Source of the DNA: an uncultured Clostridia bacterium
Lineage (GTDB): Bacteria > Bacillota > Clostridia > Oscillospirales > Ruminococcaceae
Direction: 5' to 3'
DNA: 64,000 nucleotides
NCBI GenBank assembly: GCA_946498095.1
Contig: CAMMMX010000007.1
Location: 45,377-109,376 of the forward strand
Positions 9,898 to 18,668 of the stretch are shown in pieces (position 1 is the first letter of the stretch; the number at the start of each line of letters is the position of its first letter). Made by a program: the position numbers and the translations under genes. The notes below the pieces were generated by a model. That model was not told the origin of the DNA. It was given only the letters and a program-made list of their open reading frames with translations, and searched no databases.

Positions 9898-12415
9898 CAG
9901 GCAAGGCAGCGGCGTGGTTTTTAGCGATGTGGTTCAGATCAAGACGAAGCATAATCGTGAGGTACCCCAAATTGCCGAGCATATCATCCTGGTTCTGCTT
10001 GGCGTGCTGGGAGTAGCGTTTTCTTTTATCAGCTTTTTTTCGTTTGCCTATTCCGGTGTGGTAGTTACTTTGGGAGCTGTGTTTTTTTCTATCGTATTTG
10101 TCATGATTTTTCATTACCTTCCCTCTGTCAAGCTGCCGTTGGGAATCCTGGCAGGCTGTTATGCGGTTCTTTGTATCCTGTTTATCTCGCCTCTAAGAAA
10201 AGGATTCTATTTTATTGCCAACGGCGTTATTAGTGGGATCAACCAGGAAATGCAGTATAACATTGGAACCTACGATATACCGGTGGATTTGCAAAACCTT
10301 GCCGGATTTTATACTACGTTATTTTTTATATTTGCATTATTCCTCATTGCAGGGTTGGTATCATTTTTTGTTGTACAGCGCACGAGCTTTATCGCGTTAT
10401 TGTTAGTGACGGCGCCGCTCGTCATCGTAGGCTTGCTTTTTGGCATTGTACCCAATTACTTTGCTTTTATCATGTTGGTCGCCTGCTGGACCGGCACCTT
10501 TGCTATGCGGTTGTCCGATCTGCGTCACGTAGCGCGGACGGTCAAGGCAGCCCATAAGAGCGATTTTGCCGGAGTAGAAGGAAAGCGGGATCAGTATATT
10601 CTTTCCAATAGCCGCTTTAAAGAGGAAACGAAAACCGTCGCGGGACTGATCCTAATCGTTTTTACGGTGGCGATTTTTTTCCTGACGATAGTTTTGGTTC
10701 CAAAGTCGAATTATCAGAGGCCACAAGCCGTCGACGATTTACGTACCATGCTGCGTACCATGCAGTTCGATTTTGGTGAAGGTGACAATTTACGTGCGAT
10801 GGGAGGAATCAACGGTGGTAAGTTGGGACAAACCGATGAGCTGAAGTTCAACGGTGTCCCAGTGATGGAAGTGGAAATGGACCATTTTGAACCGATGTTT
10901 CTGCGCGCCTATGTTGGTGCAGAATACACTGGAAAGAGCTGGGAGGATCTTCCTCAGGATATTTTTCGGCCCTACCAGCACTTATTTGCAGAGCTTATCA
11001 GAGAAAACGTCAGTCCGCTATTTATCACACCGATATACGCCCAGTTGTATCATGATGCAAAACTTAACGATACCTATCAATTTGCAGTTTACAAAAATCA
11101 TATTCAGCTGCAAAGCCTGCTGCCGTCTTCCGAATTCGTTTTTTCGCCCTACGGCGCGATGCTATTGCCACAGGACGCCGACGGTCGGGGGGTAGGCTAT
11201 GAAAAGGATTTGTATATCCGTCCGTCGGGAAACACTGTACCGGTGCGGTATGACTATCATGTCTGTACGATGAATTCCATACAGGCGGATATCGTCGCCG
11301 CAACCTGCGAGGGGATGAGCAGCCAATGGGAGCAATACAGCCAATGGGAGCAGCAGTACAGTGCGTATGTCCATGAGGTATATACCCGCCTGCCCAAGGG
11401 TCTCAATGAGATCAAGGCATTGAGCGACGAGCTGTACCGAGAGGCTGGAACACCGAGCAATTATATTGAGGTGGTCAGGCAATATTTGAAAGAAAATACT
11501 ACGTATACCCTTAAGCCGGGCAAACTGCCACGTGGGAAGGATTTCGTCGATTATTTTCTTACGGAAAATAAACAGGGGTATTGTACCCATTATGCTTCTG
11601 CGGCAGCAGTACTGCTTCGTGCGCAGGGGATTCCTGCCAGATATGTCGAGGGCTATGTAATAACCCAATCCGATCAGCCTGCTGTAGAGGGCGGAGTGAT
11701 AACATTAAAGGATACCAACTCTCATGCATGGGTAGAGGTGTATGATGAGCATTATGGCTGGCGCGCTCTGGAAATGACGCCGGGATACAGTTCCAGTCAG
11801 ATTTATTTGCCAGGGATTACAGATAAAAATACGGGAGGGGGTACCGGTTCGACAGTGACACCACCCAGTGAGGTCGACAATCCCGGCAGCACACGGCCGA
11901 CGCCGGATGACAGTCATGAACAGACGGAGCAGGAAGGAATTCAATGGGAGCCGGAAGAAGAAAAAGCCAGCGGATTCTCCTTTCTGCAGGCAATGACAGC
12001 GCCGCTTGTCGCTGTATTCCTAGTATTATTTGCTTTTGCTGCGGTGCTGCTGCGGCGAGTTGTCATTTTGAAGAGACGGGAACAAACATTTGTACAGGCA
12101 CGACAGCAGGGAAACGTCGAACCGGTATACAATTATCTGATGGAAGTGTTCACTTTTTTGCATAAGCCCCTTCAGCCTGGTATGACGTATCTTGCGTATG
12201 CAAAATCTGTTGAAGAGGAATTTTTGAGTATCAGGCGCAATGAATTTGTCGAATTGATGGAGATTGTACTCAAAGGGTCGTTTAGTCCGCATCCTGTCAC
12301 TCGTGGTGAAATGGACGCGCTTCTCAGCTTTACCGAAAAACAAGTTGCTGTCCAATATTCCATGTTGACGCCTTATGACAAGTTCCTGTTCCGCTTTGTA
12401 CGGTGTTTAATATAA
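9890..12415 (+). CDS. Multi-pass membrane transglutaminase-like protease (TgpA/DUF3488 type)
   Basis: An 841-aa protein with six or so N-terminal membrane helices (residues about 25-215 and 250-275), a large outer-face region, a transglutaminase-like cysteine peptidase domain, and a further helix near residues 700-720. The catalytic Cys is residue 565 in YCTHYASA and the His is residue 612 in NSHAWVEVYD. The third position is Glu in LEMTPG rather than the commoner Asp, a substitution often seen in Clostridia. A linker rich in T, P and E (about 650-690) precedes the last helix. A short in-frame duplication, SQWEQY then SQWEQQY, lies near residues 478-489. The MoxR/DUF58/transglutaminase trio is widespread; its target is undefined, with envelope protein processing the usual proposal. 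Confidence 0.9.
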   Translation: MANRQGSGVVFSDVVQIKTKHNREVPQIAEHIILVLLGVLGVAFSFISFFSFAYSGVVVTLGAVFFSIVFVMIFHYLPSVKLPLGILAGCYAVLCILFISPLRKGFYFIANGVISGINQEMQYNIGTYDIPVDLQNLAGFYTTLFFIFALFLIAGLVSFFVVQRTSFIALLLVTAPLVIVGLLFGIVPNYFAFIMLVACWTGTFAMRLSDLRHVARTVKAAHKSDFAGVEGKRDQYILSNSRFKEETKTVAGLILIVFTVAIFFLTIVLVPKSNYQRPQAVDDLRTMLRTMQFDFGEGDNLRAMGGINGGKLGQTDELKFNGVPVMEVEMDHFEPMFLRAYVGAEYTGKSWEDLPQDIFRPYQHLFAELIRENVSPLFITPIYAQLYHDAKLNDTYQFAVYKNHIQLQSLLPSSEFVFSPYGAMLLPQDADGRGVGYEKDLYIRPSGNTVPVRYDYHVCTMNSIQADIVAATCEGMSSQWEQYSQWEQQYSAYVHEVYTRLPKGLNEIKALSDELYREAGTPSNYIEVVRQYLKENTTYTLKPGKLPRGKDFVDYFLTENKQGYCTHYASAAAVLLRAQGIPARYVEGYVITQSDQPAVEGGVITLKDTNSHAWVEVYDEHYGWRALEMTPGYSSSQIYLPGITDKNTGGGTGSTVTPPSEVDNPGSTRPTPDDSHEQTEQEGIQWEPEEEKASGFSFLQAMTAPLVAVFLVLFAFAAVLLRRVVILKRREQTFVQARQQGNVEPVYNYLMEVFTFLHKPLQPGMTYLAYAKSVEEEFLSIRRNEFVELMEIVLKGSFSPHPVTRGEMDALLSFTEKQVAVQYSMLTPYDKFLFRFVRCLI

Positions 12416-12745
12416 TTTGACCCAGGAAAGAAGGAAATTCGGGGACAGAACGGCGTGAATAGAAGAGATCTTGACACAAAGAAAACATAGTAAGAGCTGG
12501 CTCCTGTCATTTACAGGAGCCAGCTCTTTATAGTCAAAACAAACCGACGCAAAGGAAGATACCATTCTTGTCGATTGGCAAAAAGCCTTGCTGTTTGAAA
12601 AAAATACGTGAGGGAACAAAGCTCCTTTTGGGCAGGGGAATATTTCTCATATCAGGAACTTATGTAAGTAGTAAAAACGTTCTCCATCTCGATGGGATTG
12701 CCCGTAAATGGCAGTCATAATCGGATTGACTGAAGAGATCTATGT
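12416..12745. other. Spacer between the transglutaminase operon and a convergent HAD gene
   Basis: 330 bp without a supportable gene. It holds one strong terminator (12492-12528). I see no other structure, promoter or decayed reading frame in it. Confidence 0.6.
12492..12530 (+). terminator. Rho-independent terminator of the MoxR operon
   Basis: A perfect 16-bp stem, AAGAGCTGGCTCCTGT with its complement, around a 5-nt loop, followed by TTTATAG. It lies 76 nt after the transglutaminase stop. Confidence 0.85.
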
Positions 12746-13336
12746 TTATGGTATCCGTTTCAGAAGTTCTTCGAAATGATAAACCATATCTCCTGCATAT
12801 GATTCGTTTCTGCTGTTCATCATAATCGGCTTCATGCCCACCTTTTTTGCTGCCTCTAAATTCTCCGCCCTGTCATCGATATACAAACAATCTTCTGCTG
12901 GAACGGCTAATTTGTCGATGGTAAGACGGTAAATACGTTCATCAGGTTTTTGTATTCTCAAGTCTCCACTGATACTAATGACATCAAAGTATTGATTCAA
13001 ATTAAATTTTTCACGGAGATACTGACTCCATCGACTGGAATCGTTCGATAGGATAGCTAGTTTATATCGCATCCGAACGGATTGAATAAAATCTAAAAAA
13101 CCATCATTCAATTCGATTGTATCCAAATATTCCTTTTCAATTTTTTCTAAATCCCCTTGAAAGCCGATCTCTGACCATACCTCAGGAGAAGTTAGTTCTC
13201 CTATATCAGCCTTAAGCCATGGTATACATATTTCTTCTGGATTTAAGTGAGGAAACGTTTGCTGGACATATGGAACAAAATCGTCTCCTGTTTGTTTTAC
13301 GATGACACCATACATATCCAATACGATAGCCTTCAT
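12746..13336 (-). CDS. HAD-superfamily hydrolase
   Basis: A 196-aa HAD phosphatase-like protein. Motif I is LDMYGV (residues 6-11), with the nucleophile Asp present but a Tyr-Gly in place of the usual D-G-T. Motif II is ILSNDSS near 94-100, the motif III Lys is in QKPDERIY near 132-139, and motif IV is YIDDRAEN near 152-159. The cap is helical, as in the haloacid dehalogenase/epoxide hydrolase-N type. The RBS AGAAAGGAAGCAGG precedes the ATG. It is monocistronic and faces the MoxR operon across a terminator. Substrate unknown. Confidence 0.85.
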   Translation of the reverse strand: MKAIVLDMYGVIVKQTGDDFVPYVQQTFPHLNPEEICIPWLKADIGELTSPEVWSEIGFQGDLEKIEKEYLDTIELNDGFLDFIQSVRMRYKLAILSNDSSRWSQYLREKFNLNQYFDVISISGDLRIQKPDERIYRLTIDKLAVPAEDCLYIDDRAENLEAAKKVGMKPIMMNSRNESYAGDMVYHFEELLKRIP

Positions 13337-13528
13337 GCTGCCTGCTTCCTTTCTTGATAGCTTCTGAAAAACGGACCAGTTTTAAAGTATGCTCTCGCAT
13401 ACGGCAATCCCGTAGGCGAACTTCTCTATGAGTCCCTGACCAAAGGTCCCTCCCATTATTTAGCCCTTATGAACTGCGCGAGCAAAGTCAAACTTGGCTG
13501 AAATTTACTTTTCAATAAAGTGCAGTTA

Positions 13529-13939
13529 CTATTCTGTATCGGATGCAGGAAGCAAATCAGCGAGAGTACGGTGGTCCACAACCTGCTCGACGGCCTCCTT
13601 TATCTCTTTCCAAATAGGGAGGGCAGCACAGGAACCGCTGCGTTCGCAGGCGATGTCGTCGGCACACTCAACAGGCGCAAGTGGTACTTCAACACTACGC
13701 AGGATATCACCCACGGAAATGTCCTGAGGGGAGCGGGATAGGGAATAACCGCCGTGGGCACCGCGGACACTGCTGATGAGACCGGCACGGTTGAGTTGCT
13801 GGATAATCTGTTCGAGGTATTTTTCTGAGATATCCTGCCGGCGAGCAATTTCTTTCAGCGCTACCGGTTGTCCACCGTAGCAACCGGCGAGGTCTAACAT
13901 CAGCCGCAGGCCGTATCTTCCTTTTGTTGTGATTTTCAT
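13529..13939 (-). CDS. IscR-type Rrf2 family iron-sulfur regulator
   Basis: A 136-aa winged-helix regulator. The N-terminal HTH includes YLEQIIQQLNRAGLI and the wing GGYSLSR. Three cysteines at residues 92, 98 and 104 (C-X5-C-X5-C) match the 2Fe-2S ligand pattern and spacing of IscR, so it probably senses Fe-S cluster status and may repress its own promoter. The start at 13939 is supported by the RBS AGAAAGGAA; the frame is open to 14113, but the promoter lies at 14090-14118, so a longer protein could not be made from it. Monocistronic here, divergent from rpmE; no isc or suf genes are in the window. Confidence 0.88.
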   Translation of the reverse strand: MKITTKGRYGLRLMLDLAGCYGGQPVALKEIARRQDISEKYLEQIIQQLNRAGLISSVRGAHGGYSLSRSPQDISVGDILRSVEVPLAPVECADDIACERSGSCAALPIWKEIKEAVEQVVDHRTLADLLPASDTE

Positions 13940-14089
13940 GGTGAGACAGTTCCTTTCTGTGATTAAGGGGATGGCTCCTTTCCGGCGGCAACCGTCCGAT
14001 TCAGGATACCGCGAAAGAGAGGACAGGACGTTGAAGAAAAATATTCCCGAGCCCTGCCTGTACCGCGCGAATTGCTCAATTATGATATT

Positions 14090-14118
14090 ATTATAACACA
14101 CCCATAAAAACATATCAA
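14090..14118 (-). promoter_or_regulatory. Promoter of the iscR-like gene
   Basis: On the minus strand: TTGATA, 17-bp spacer, TATAAT. Near consensus. Its position rules out the longer upstream reading of the iscR-like frame. Confidence 0.75.
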
Positions 14119-14152
14119 TATACTAGGATTTCATGTAAAGAAAAATTTAGGC

Positions 14153-14181
14153 TTGCTTTTTGGAGACGGATATGGTATGAT
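14153..14181 (+). promoter_or_regulatory. Promoter of rpmE
   Basis: TTGCTT (14153-14158), 17-bp spacer, TATGAT (14176-14181), followed by a leader of about 80 nt to the rpmE start. Confidence 0.55.
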
Positions 14182-14267
14182 AATATATCGAGAGTAGGCA
14201 TGTGTAGTCTGCGGCATGTGGGCTTAGACGGCGAAGCATGCAAAATGCCCTGAAAGAGGTGACAATG

Positions 14268-14474
14268 ATGAAGGAAGGAATTCATCCGAAGTACGTTAAA
14301 ACGACCATTACCTGTGCTTGCGGCGAGGTAATCGAGACATCTTCTACCAAGGAAAATATCCGTGTTGAGATTTGCTCGAAATGCCATCCGTTCTTTACCG
14401 GTAAGCAAAAGCTCGTCGATACAGGCGGACGTGTGGACAGATTTAAGAAGCGTTTTAATCTGGCTGACAAATAA
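14268..14474 (+). CDS. rpmE: Ribosomal protein L31
   Basis: A 68-aa large-subunit ribosomal protein. Cysteines at 16, 18, 36 and 39 form the zinc site of the C+ form, used when zinc is sufficient. The characteristic C-terminal [18 protein letters not shown] block is present. Two adjacent ATG codons follow AGAGGTG; the second (14268) has the better spacing and gives the family N-terminus MKEGIHP. Followed by a terminator, so it is monocistronic. Confidence 0.96.
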   Translation: MKEGIHPKYVKTTITCACGEVIETSSTKENIRVEICSKCHPFFTGKQKLVDTGGRVDRFKKRFNLADK

Positions 14475-14493
14475 ATCCATTCTATTTGATTGG

Positions 14494-14528
14494 AAAAGCC
14501 CTCGGCGTCTGCCGTGGGCTTTTATTTT
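14494..14528. terminator. Terminator after rpmE
   Basis: AAAGCCC and CGGC pair with GCCG and GGGCTTT around a 4-nt loop, followed by TTATTTTAT on the plus strand. It also closes the open frame arriving from the minus strand. Confidence 0.8.
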
Positions 14529-14869
14529 ATCTGGATTGTTTCTTGCGGCAGCCCAAACAGGGTACGTTCTGAGAGAATCGATGAAAACAGAAAACGAGTG
14601 TATGTCTTAGAAATGGGGTTTGTCTTGCTGGGTATAACGGCATGGAGAGGAACATCCAGATGCGCTGCGACACAGAGCATGGAGGATGAAAGTATATTAT
14701 CATAATAAGCAAATGTCAGTACTCTGGCAGCGTACAACGCATGATATTTTAGCCCTGTCCCGTAACGGATGGAATTGATTGCGTGCCACAGAGACGGTCG
14801 ATAGTTGTGCGGTATCCGCAGCAAACGGATGCCCCCGAATAGATGACCCGATTCATCTTTTGTCACCAT
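14522..14869 (-). CDS. Hypothetical protein (doubtful), 115 aa
   Basis: An open frame of 115 codons on the minus strand that ends in the rpmE terminator. I do not recognise it. Against chance: it fills most of an otherwise empty 470-bp gap, its codons look ordinary for this genome, and it encodes a plausibly folded alternation of hydrophobic and charged residues, including VPLHAVIPSKTNPISKTY. Against a gene: the ribosome-binding site is weak (GGAAATG immediately at the start) and no promoter is evident. It could be the tail of a decayed gene. Confidence 0.3.
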   Translation of the reverse strand: MVTKDESGHLFGGIRLLRIPHNYRPSLWHAINSIRYGTGLKYHALYAARVLTFAYYDNILSSSMLCVAAHLDVPLHAVIPSKTNPISKTYTRFLFSSILSERTLFGLPQETIQIK

Positions 14870-14943
14870 TTCCAGTCTGTCTGGCTAACTGCTGTGATAA
14901 ACCGTAAATAATGATTGTTTATATATTTGGGGAGGGATACAAA

Positions 14944-15570
14944 ATGTCGCAGATGCCGTATCAAACTGTCGCACAGATGTGCAGCGTGAGCTTCACAGAA
15001 AAAAGATCTGAGTTCATAGGCTATCTGGCGCCGGCCCAGACTTCTGAAGAGGCCGTGGACTTTATCGCTCGTATCCGACAGCAGCATTGGGACGCGACAC
15101 ATAACGTTTATGCGTATATTCTGCGGGACGGCGGACAGATGCGCTATTCGGACGACGGGGAACCGTCCGGGACGGCTGGGGTGCCAGTGCTGGAGGTATT
15201 GCAAAAACGGGGGTTGCAGGATGTTTGTGCGGTGGTGACACGCTATTTCGGCGGGATTCTTCTCGGTGCGGGCGGGCTGATACGTGCGTATGCGCATACA
15301 GCGTCTCTGGCTGTGGATGCTGCACAAATCCTTCATATCGCTCCTTGTACGCAGTTGGTTCTGGAAACGGATTATGCACAGTATGGCAAAATTAATTATT
15401 TACTGCCTCAGTATAGCGTCCGGTTATTGGATTCGGATTTCGGCGTCCTAGTGCGTCTGACGTTGTTGCTACCTTCTGATCGAACCCAAGCGTTTGAAAA
15501 AGCGCTGACGGATCTCACGAATGGAACAGTTCGCGTTGTACAGATCGAACAAAAGATGGATTTCATATAA
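14944..15570 (+). CDS. YigZ/IMPACT family protein
   Basis: A 208-aa member of the IMPACT (UPF0029) family: an N-terminal ribosomal-S5-like fold (residues about 5-120) and a C-terminal ferredoxin-like domain. Diagnostic block: DDGEPSGTAG (about 60-70), then VTRYFGGILLGAGGLIRAY (about 97-115). Bacterial members are linked to translation control or proteolysis, but no firm reaction is established. The ATG at 14944 follows GGGGAGGG, so the in-frame start at 14911 is not needed. It lies before dgt-dnaG-rpoD, with a 143-bp gap. Confidence 0.9.
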   Translation: MSQMPYQTVAQMCSVSFTEKRSEFIGYLAPAQTSEEAVDFIARIRQQHWDATHNVYAYILRDGGQMRYSDDGEPSGTAGVPVLEVLQKRGLQDVCAVVTRYFGGILLGAGGLIRAYAHTASLAVDAAQILHIAPCTQLVLETDYAQYGKINYLLPQYSVRLLDSDFGVLVRLTLLLPSDRTQAFEKALTDLTNGTVRVVQIEQKMDFI

Positions 15571-15713
15571 TCAAAAAATATGCAATCAGATGAATTTTTG
15601 GCTAAAATTCGTTTTTTTGCAGGAATATCAGCTTTTTTTGCGTATATACATGATGAAAAGCTTTCTTTATCAGTAAACAGTACATAGCGAGTACGGGATA
15701 GGAGGGCGGAGGG

Positions 15714-16724
15714 ATGACAGTCAGAGAACAAAGTGAAATGCTTGAACTGAGCATGCTCAGCCAATATGCATGCCCGTCGATACGGACACGGGGCAGAAGG
15801 GTACCCGAGAAGAGATGCGATATCCGTATGGATTTCCAGCGAGATCGGGATCGTATTTTGCACTGTAACGCCTTCCGCCGTCTGAAGCACAAGACGCAGG
15901 TCTTTTTAGCGCCGATGGGGGATCATTATCGTACGCGATTGACGCATACGTTGGAGGTGGCCCAAATCGCCCGTACCATCGCGCGAGGCCTACGTTTGAA
16001 CGAGGATCTGACAGAAGCCATCGCACTGGGGCACGATCTGGGGCATACCCCTTTCGGACATTCCGGTGAGTACGTGCTTAATGAGTTGTGTCCACATGGT
16101 TTCCGCCACTATCTGCAGAGTATCCGTGTGGTCGACTATATCGAAGACGGCGGACGTGGATTAAATCTGACTTATGAGGTCCGAAACGGGATCGCTTGCC
16201 ATACCAAGGGAAAGGCGGCTACGTTGGAGGGACGAGTTGTCAAACTGTCTGACAAGGTGGCATATATTAATCACGACATTGAAGACGCGATCCGGGCGGG
16301 AATCCTGCAGGAGCGGGAACTGCCTTTTAATTGCCTGCATATCTTGGGACGTTCCAAGTCCCAACGGATTACAACGATTATCCGTTCGGTCATAGAGCAT
16401 AGTACTGACCAACCGGACATACAAATGGCGGACGATGTCGCACAGGCACACGGAATCCTGCGGAATTTTATGTTCGAGCAGGTTTACACCAATCCGCTCG
16501 CCAAAACGCAAGAGACAAAGGCGAAGAACCTTGTACGGTTTCTGTATGAATACTTCTTGCAGCATCCGGATAAGCTGCCGGAGCTTTATCAGGAGATCGC
16601 GCGGGACCATTCCCTGGAGCGGGGCGTATGCGACTATATTGCTGGTATGAGCGACAGTTATGCGGTGATGCTGTTCCAGGAACTTTTTGTTCCTCGCCAT
16701 TGGGATAGTCCCGCTTACTCATAG
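15714..16724 (+). CDS. dgt: Deoxyguanosinetriphosphate triphosphohydrolase-like protein
   Basis: A 336-aa HD-domain dNTPase of the Dgt/SAMHD1 type, which hydrolyses dNTPs to the deoxynucleoside and triphosphate and so affects nucleotide pools. HD motif residues: H in RLTHTLEV (about 81), H-D in LGHDLGH (about 103), and a late Asp in LSDKVAYINHDIED (about 178). The dgt-dnaG-rpoD order is common in Clostridia and ties the enzyme to replication. RBS GGGCGGAGGG precedes the ATG. Short form of the family (typical 330-340 aa in Firmicutes). Confidence 0.92.
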   Translation: MTVREQSEMLELSMLSQYACPSIRTRGRRVPEKRCDIRMDFQRDRDRILHCNAFRRLKHKTQVFLAPMGDHYRTRLTHTLEVAQIARTIARGLRLNEDLTEAIALGHDLGHTPFGHSGEYVLNELCPHGFRHYLQSIRVVDYIEDGGRGLNLTYEVRNGIACHTKGKAATLEGRVVKLSDKVAYINHDIEDAIRAGILQERELPFNCLHILGRSKSQRITTIIRSVIEHSTDQPDIQMADDVAQAHGILRNFMFEQVYTNPLAKTQETKAKNLVRFLYEYFLQHPDKLPELYQEIARDHSLERGVCDYIAGMSDSYAVMLFQELFVPRHWDSPAYS

Positions 16725-16816
16725 GCAAGGCGGATTTTACCCCTCCGGTGCTTGCAAGCACGGTAGACGGGTATCACCCGCTGCTCGTTTCATGAAGATA
16801 GAAAGGAGTTGTGTTC

Positions 16817-18574
16817 ATGGCGATCAGCCAGGATTTTATTCAACAGCTGAAATCGCGGCATGACATCGTCAGTATCATCTCCTCATATGTTAATTTAAAG
16901 CGTCATGGGCGTGGTCATACCGGGCTGTGTCCCTTCCATTCAGAAAAGACGCCTTCCTTTACTGTCTATCCAGATACGCAGTCGTTTTATTGTTTCGGCT
17001 GCGGCGCCGGCGGCGACGTCATTACCTTTGTCAGACAGATCGAGAATCTGGATTACGTGGAGGCTGTCAAATTTTTGGCGGACAAGGCTGGGCTCCCCAT
17101 GCCAGAGGACGGCTACGACGATAGTGCGGCACGTCTGCGCACGCGAATCTTGGAACTCAACCGGGAGGCAGCGCGTTTTTTTCATCAGACGCTTTTGTCC
17201 GCCGACGGCGCGAGGGGACGAAGTTACCTGGTACAGCGTGGGCTGTCCCCTAAAATCATAACGAAGTACGGTCTCGGCTACGCGCCTGACCGCTGGAACG
17301 ACCTGATGTATCATCTGCAGGGTAAGGGCTTTTCCAGAGACGAGATGGAAAAGGCGGCGGTTATCGTTCGAAGGGCGAAGTCCGCTTATGATAAGTTCCG
17401 CGACAGGGTGATGTTTCCCATCATTGATATTCGCGGAAACGTAGTCGCTTTCGGCGGGAGACGTTTGGGCGAACAGGGGCCGAAATACATGAATTCGGAT
17501 GATACACCAGTGTTCAAGAAAAGCCGGAACCTGTTTTCCCTTAATTTTGCGAAAAATGTAAAGGAGCGCCGTTTGATTCTTGCCGAAGGATATATGGATG
17601 TCATATCCATTTTCCAAGGCGGTTTTGAGAATGTCGTCGCAACGCTAGGGACGGCACTGACTGGCGAGCAGGCACGGCTGATTTCACAGTATGCGGATGA
17701 AGTAGTGATTGCATACGACTCCGATCAAGCTGGGCAGGCCGCGACGCGAAGGGCGATTGGACTGCTGGGAGAGGTAGGGGTCAAGACTAGAATTCTGCGG
17801 ATGGAGGGTGCGAAGGATCCGGATGAATTTATCAAGAAATTCGGCGCGACCCGCTTTAAACTGTTGCTGGACGGTTCCAGTAATGCGACGGACTTCATGC
17901 TGTCCAAAGCGCGTGAAGCTGTGGATATGGATACGCAGGACGGTAAGGTGGATTTTCTCAAAAAAGCGGTTCAGGTCCTGGCAGATTTGTCAAATCCATT
18001 GGAACGAGAGGTTTACATGGCGCAGATAGCGCAGGAGTTATCGATCTCTAAGGATGTGATGAGCCTGCAAGTAGGTAACGTCTTGAAAAGCCGGCGCAAA
18101 AAGGAGGCGGCAAAGGAGTGGGAAAGTATCGCCACGAATCAAAAGGCGTATGCAGACAAAATTAACCCGCAGTCCGCCCAATATCCACGTGAGGCACGTG
18201 CGGAGGAGGGCATCATTGCCTATCTGTTCAAGAATCCGGATGCACTAGCATGGGTGGAGGAGCAGAATATTCAGGATCTGTTCGTCACTGATTTTAACCG
18301 TAGTGTCTATGACGCGATATGTATGCTTTTGCATGCAGGTGCGGACTTAAGTCTGTCTGCGCTTTCGTCATCTTTTACGCCGGTACAGATGGGACGGATC
18401 AGTGGTATTCTTGCCAAAAGCAGTGAGACTGTGAATGAGCCGCAGCAGCTGGCTGATTATATAGACGTGCTTCGTCAGCATAAAGATAAATGGAATGCGG
18501 ACGATATTAAACATAGCTCAGTAGACGATTTACGTAGGCTGCAAAACCAAATAAAGAGTCAAAAGTTTAAATAA
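16817..18574 (+). CDS. dnaG: DNA primase
   Basis: A 585-aa primase that makes RNA primers at the replication fork together with DnaB. The zinc-binding domain has C38, H41, C59 and C62. The Toprim catalytic core has LAEGYMDV near 255-262 and AYDSDQAG near 300-307. The C-terminal part is the helicase-binding domain, starting near residue 440. The ATG at 16817 has GAAAGGAG 8 nt upstream; a GTG at 16811 is only 2 nt from it, so it is unlikely. Upstream dgt and downstream rpoD complete the classical macromolecular-synthesis cluster. Confidence 0.97.
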   Translation: MAISQDFIQQLKSRHDIVSIISSYVNLKRHGRGHTGLCPFHSEKTPSFTVYPDTQSFYCFGCGAGGDVITFVRQIENLDYVEAVKFLADKAGLPMPEDGYDDSAARLRTRILELNREAARFFHQTLLSADGARGRSYLVQRGLSPKIITKYGLGYAPDRWNDLMYHLQGKGFSRDEMEKAAVIVRRAKSAYDKFRDRVMFPIIDIRGNVVAFGGRRLGEQGPKYMNSDDTPVFKKSRNLFSLNFAKNVKERRLILAEGYMDVISIFQGGFENVVATLGTALTGEQARLISQYADEVVIAYDSDQAGQAATRRAIGLLGEVGVKTRILRMEGAKDPDEFIKKFGATRFKLLLDGSSNATDFMLSKAREAVDMDTQDGKVDFLKKAVQVLADLSNPLEREVYMAQIAQELSISKDVMSLQVGNVLKSRRKKEAAKEWESIATNQKAYADKINPQSAQYPREARAEEGIIAYLFKNPDALAWVEEQNIQDLFVTDFNRSVYDAICMLLHAGADLSLSALSSSFTPVQMGRISGILAKSSETVNEPQQLADYIDVLRQHKDKWNADDIKHSSVDDLRRLQNQIKSQKFK

Positions 18575-18668
18575 ATGTTAATTTTTCAAAAACATGCGTT
18601 TTTGGGAAATCTATGAAAAAAATAGTATAAAAAAGACGTAAAACCAACGAATAGAAGGGAGACGCTCT

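Larger units (their letters stand above)
13940..14267. other. Divergent promoter region between iscR-like gene and rpmE
   Basis: 328 bp holding back-to-back sigma-A promoters for the two genes and a 5' leader of roughly 145 nt on the iscR-like transcript. No gene is supportable inside it. Confidence 0.6.

Noticed and set aside
13940..14113. Upstream in-frame extension of the iscR-like gene (58 more codons)
   Set aside because: The near-consensus promoter at 14090-14118 overlaps it, the RBS sits at 13939, and the extension is not Rrf2-like.
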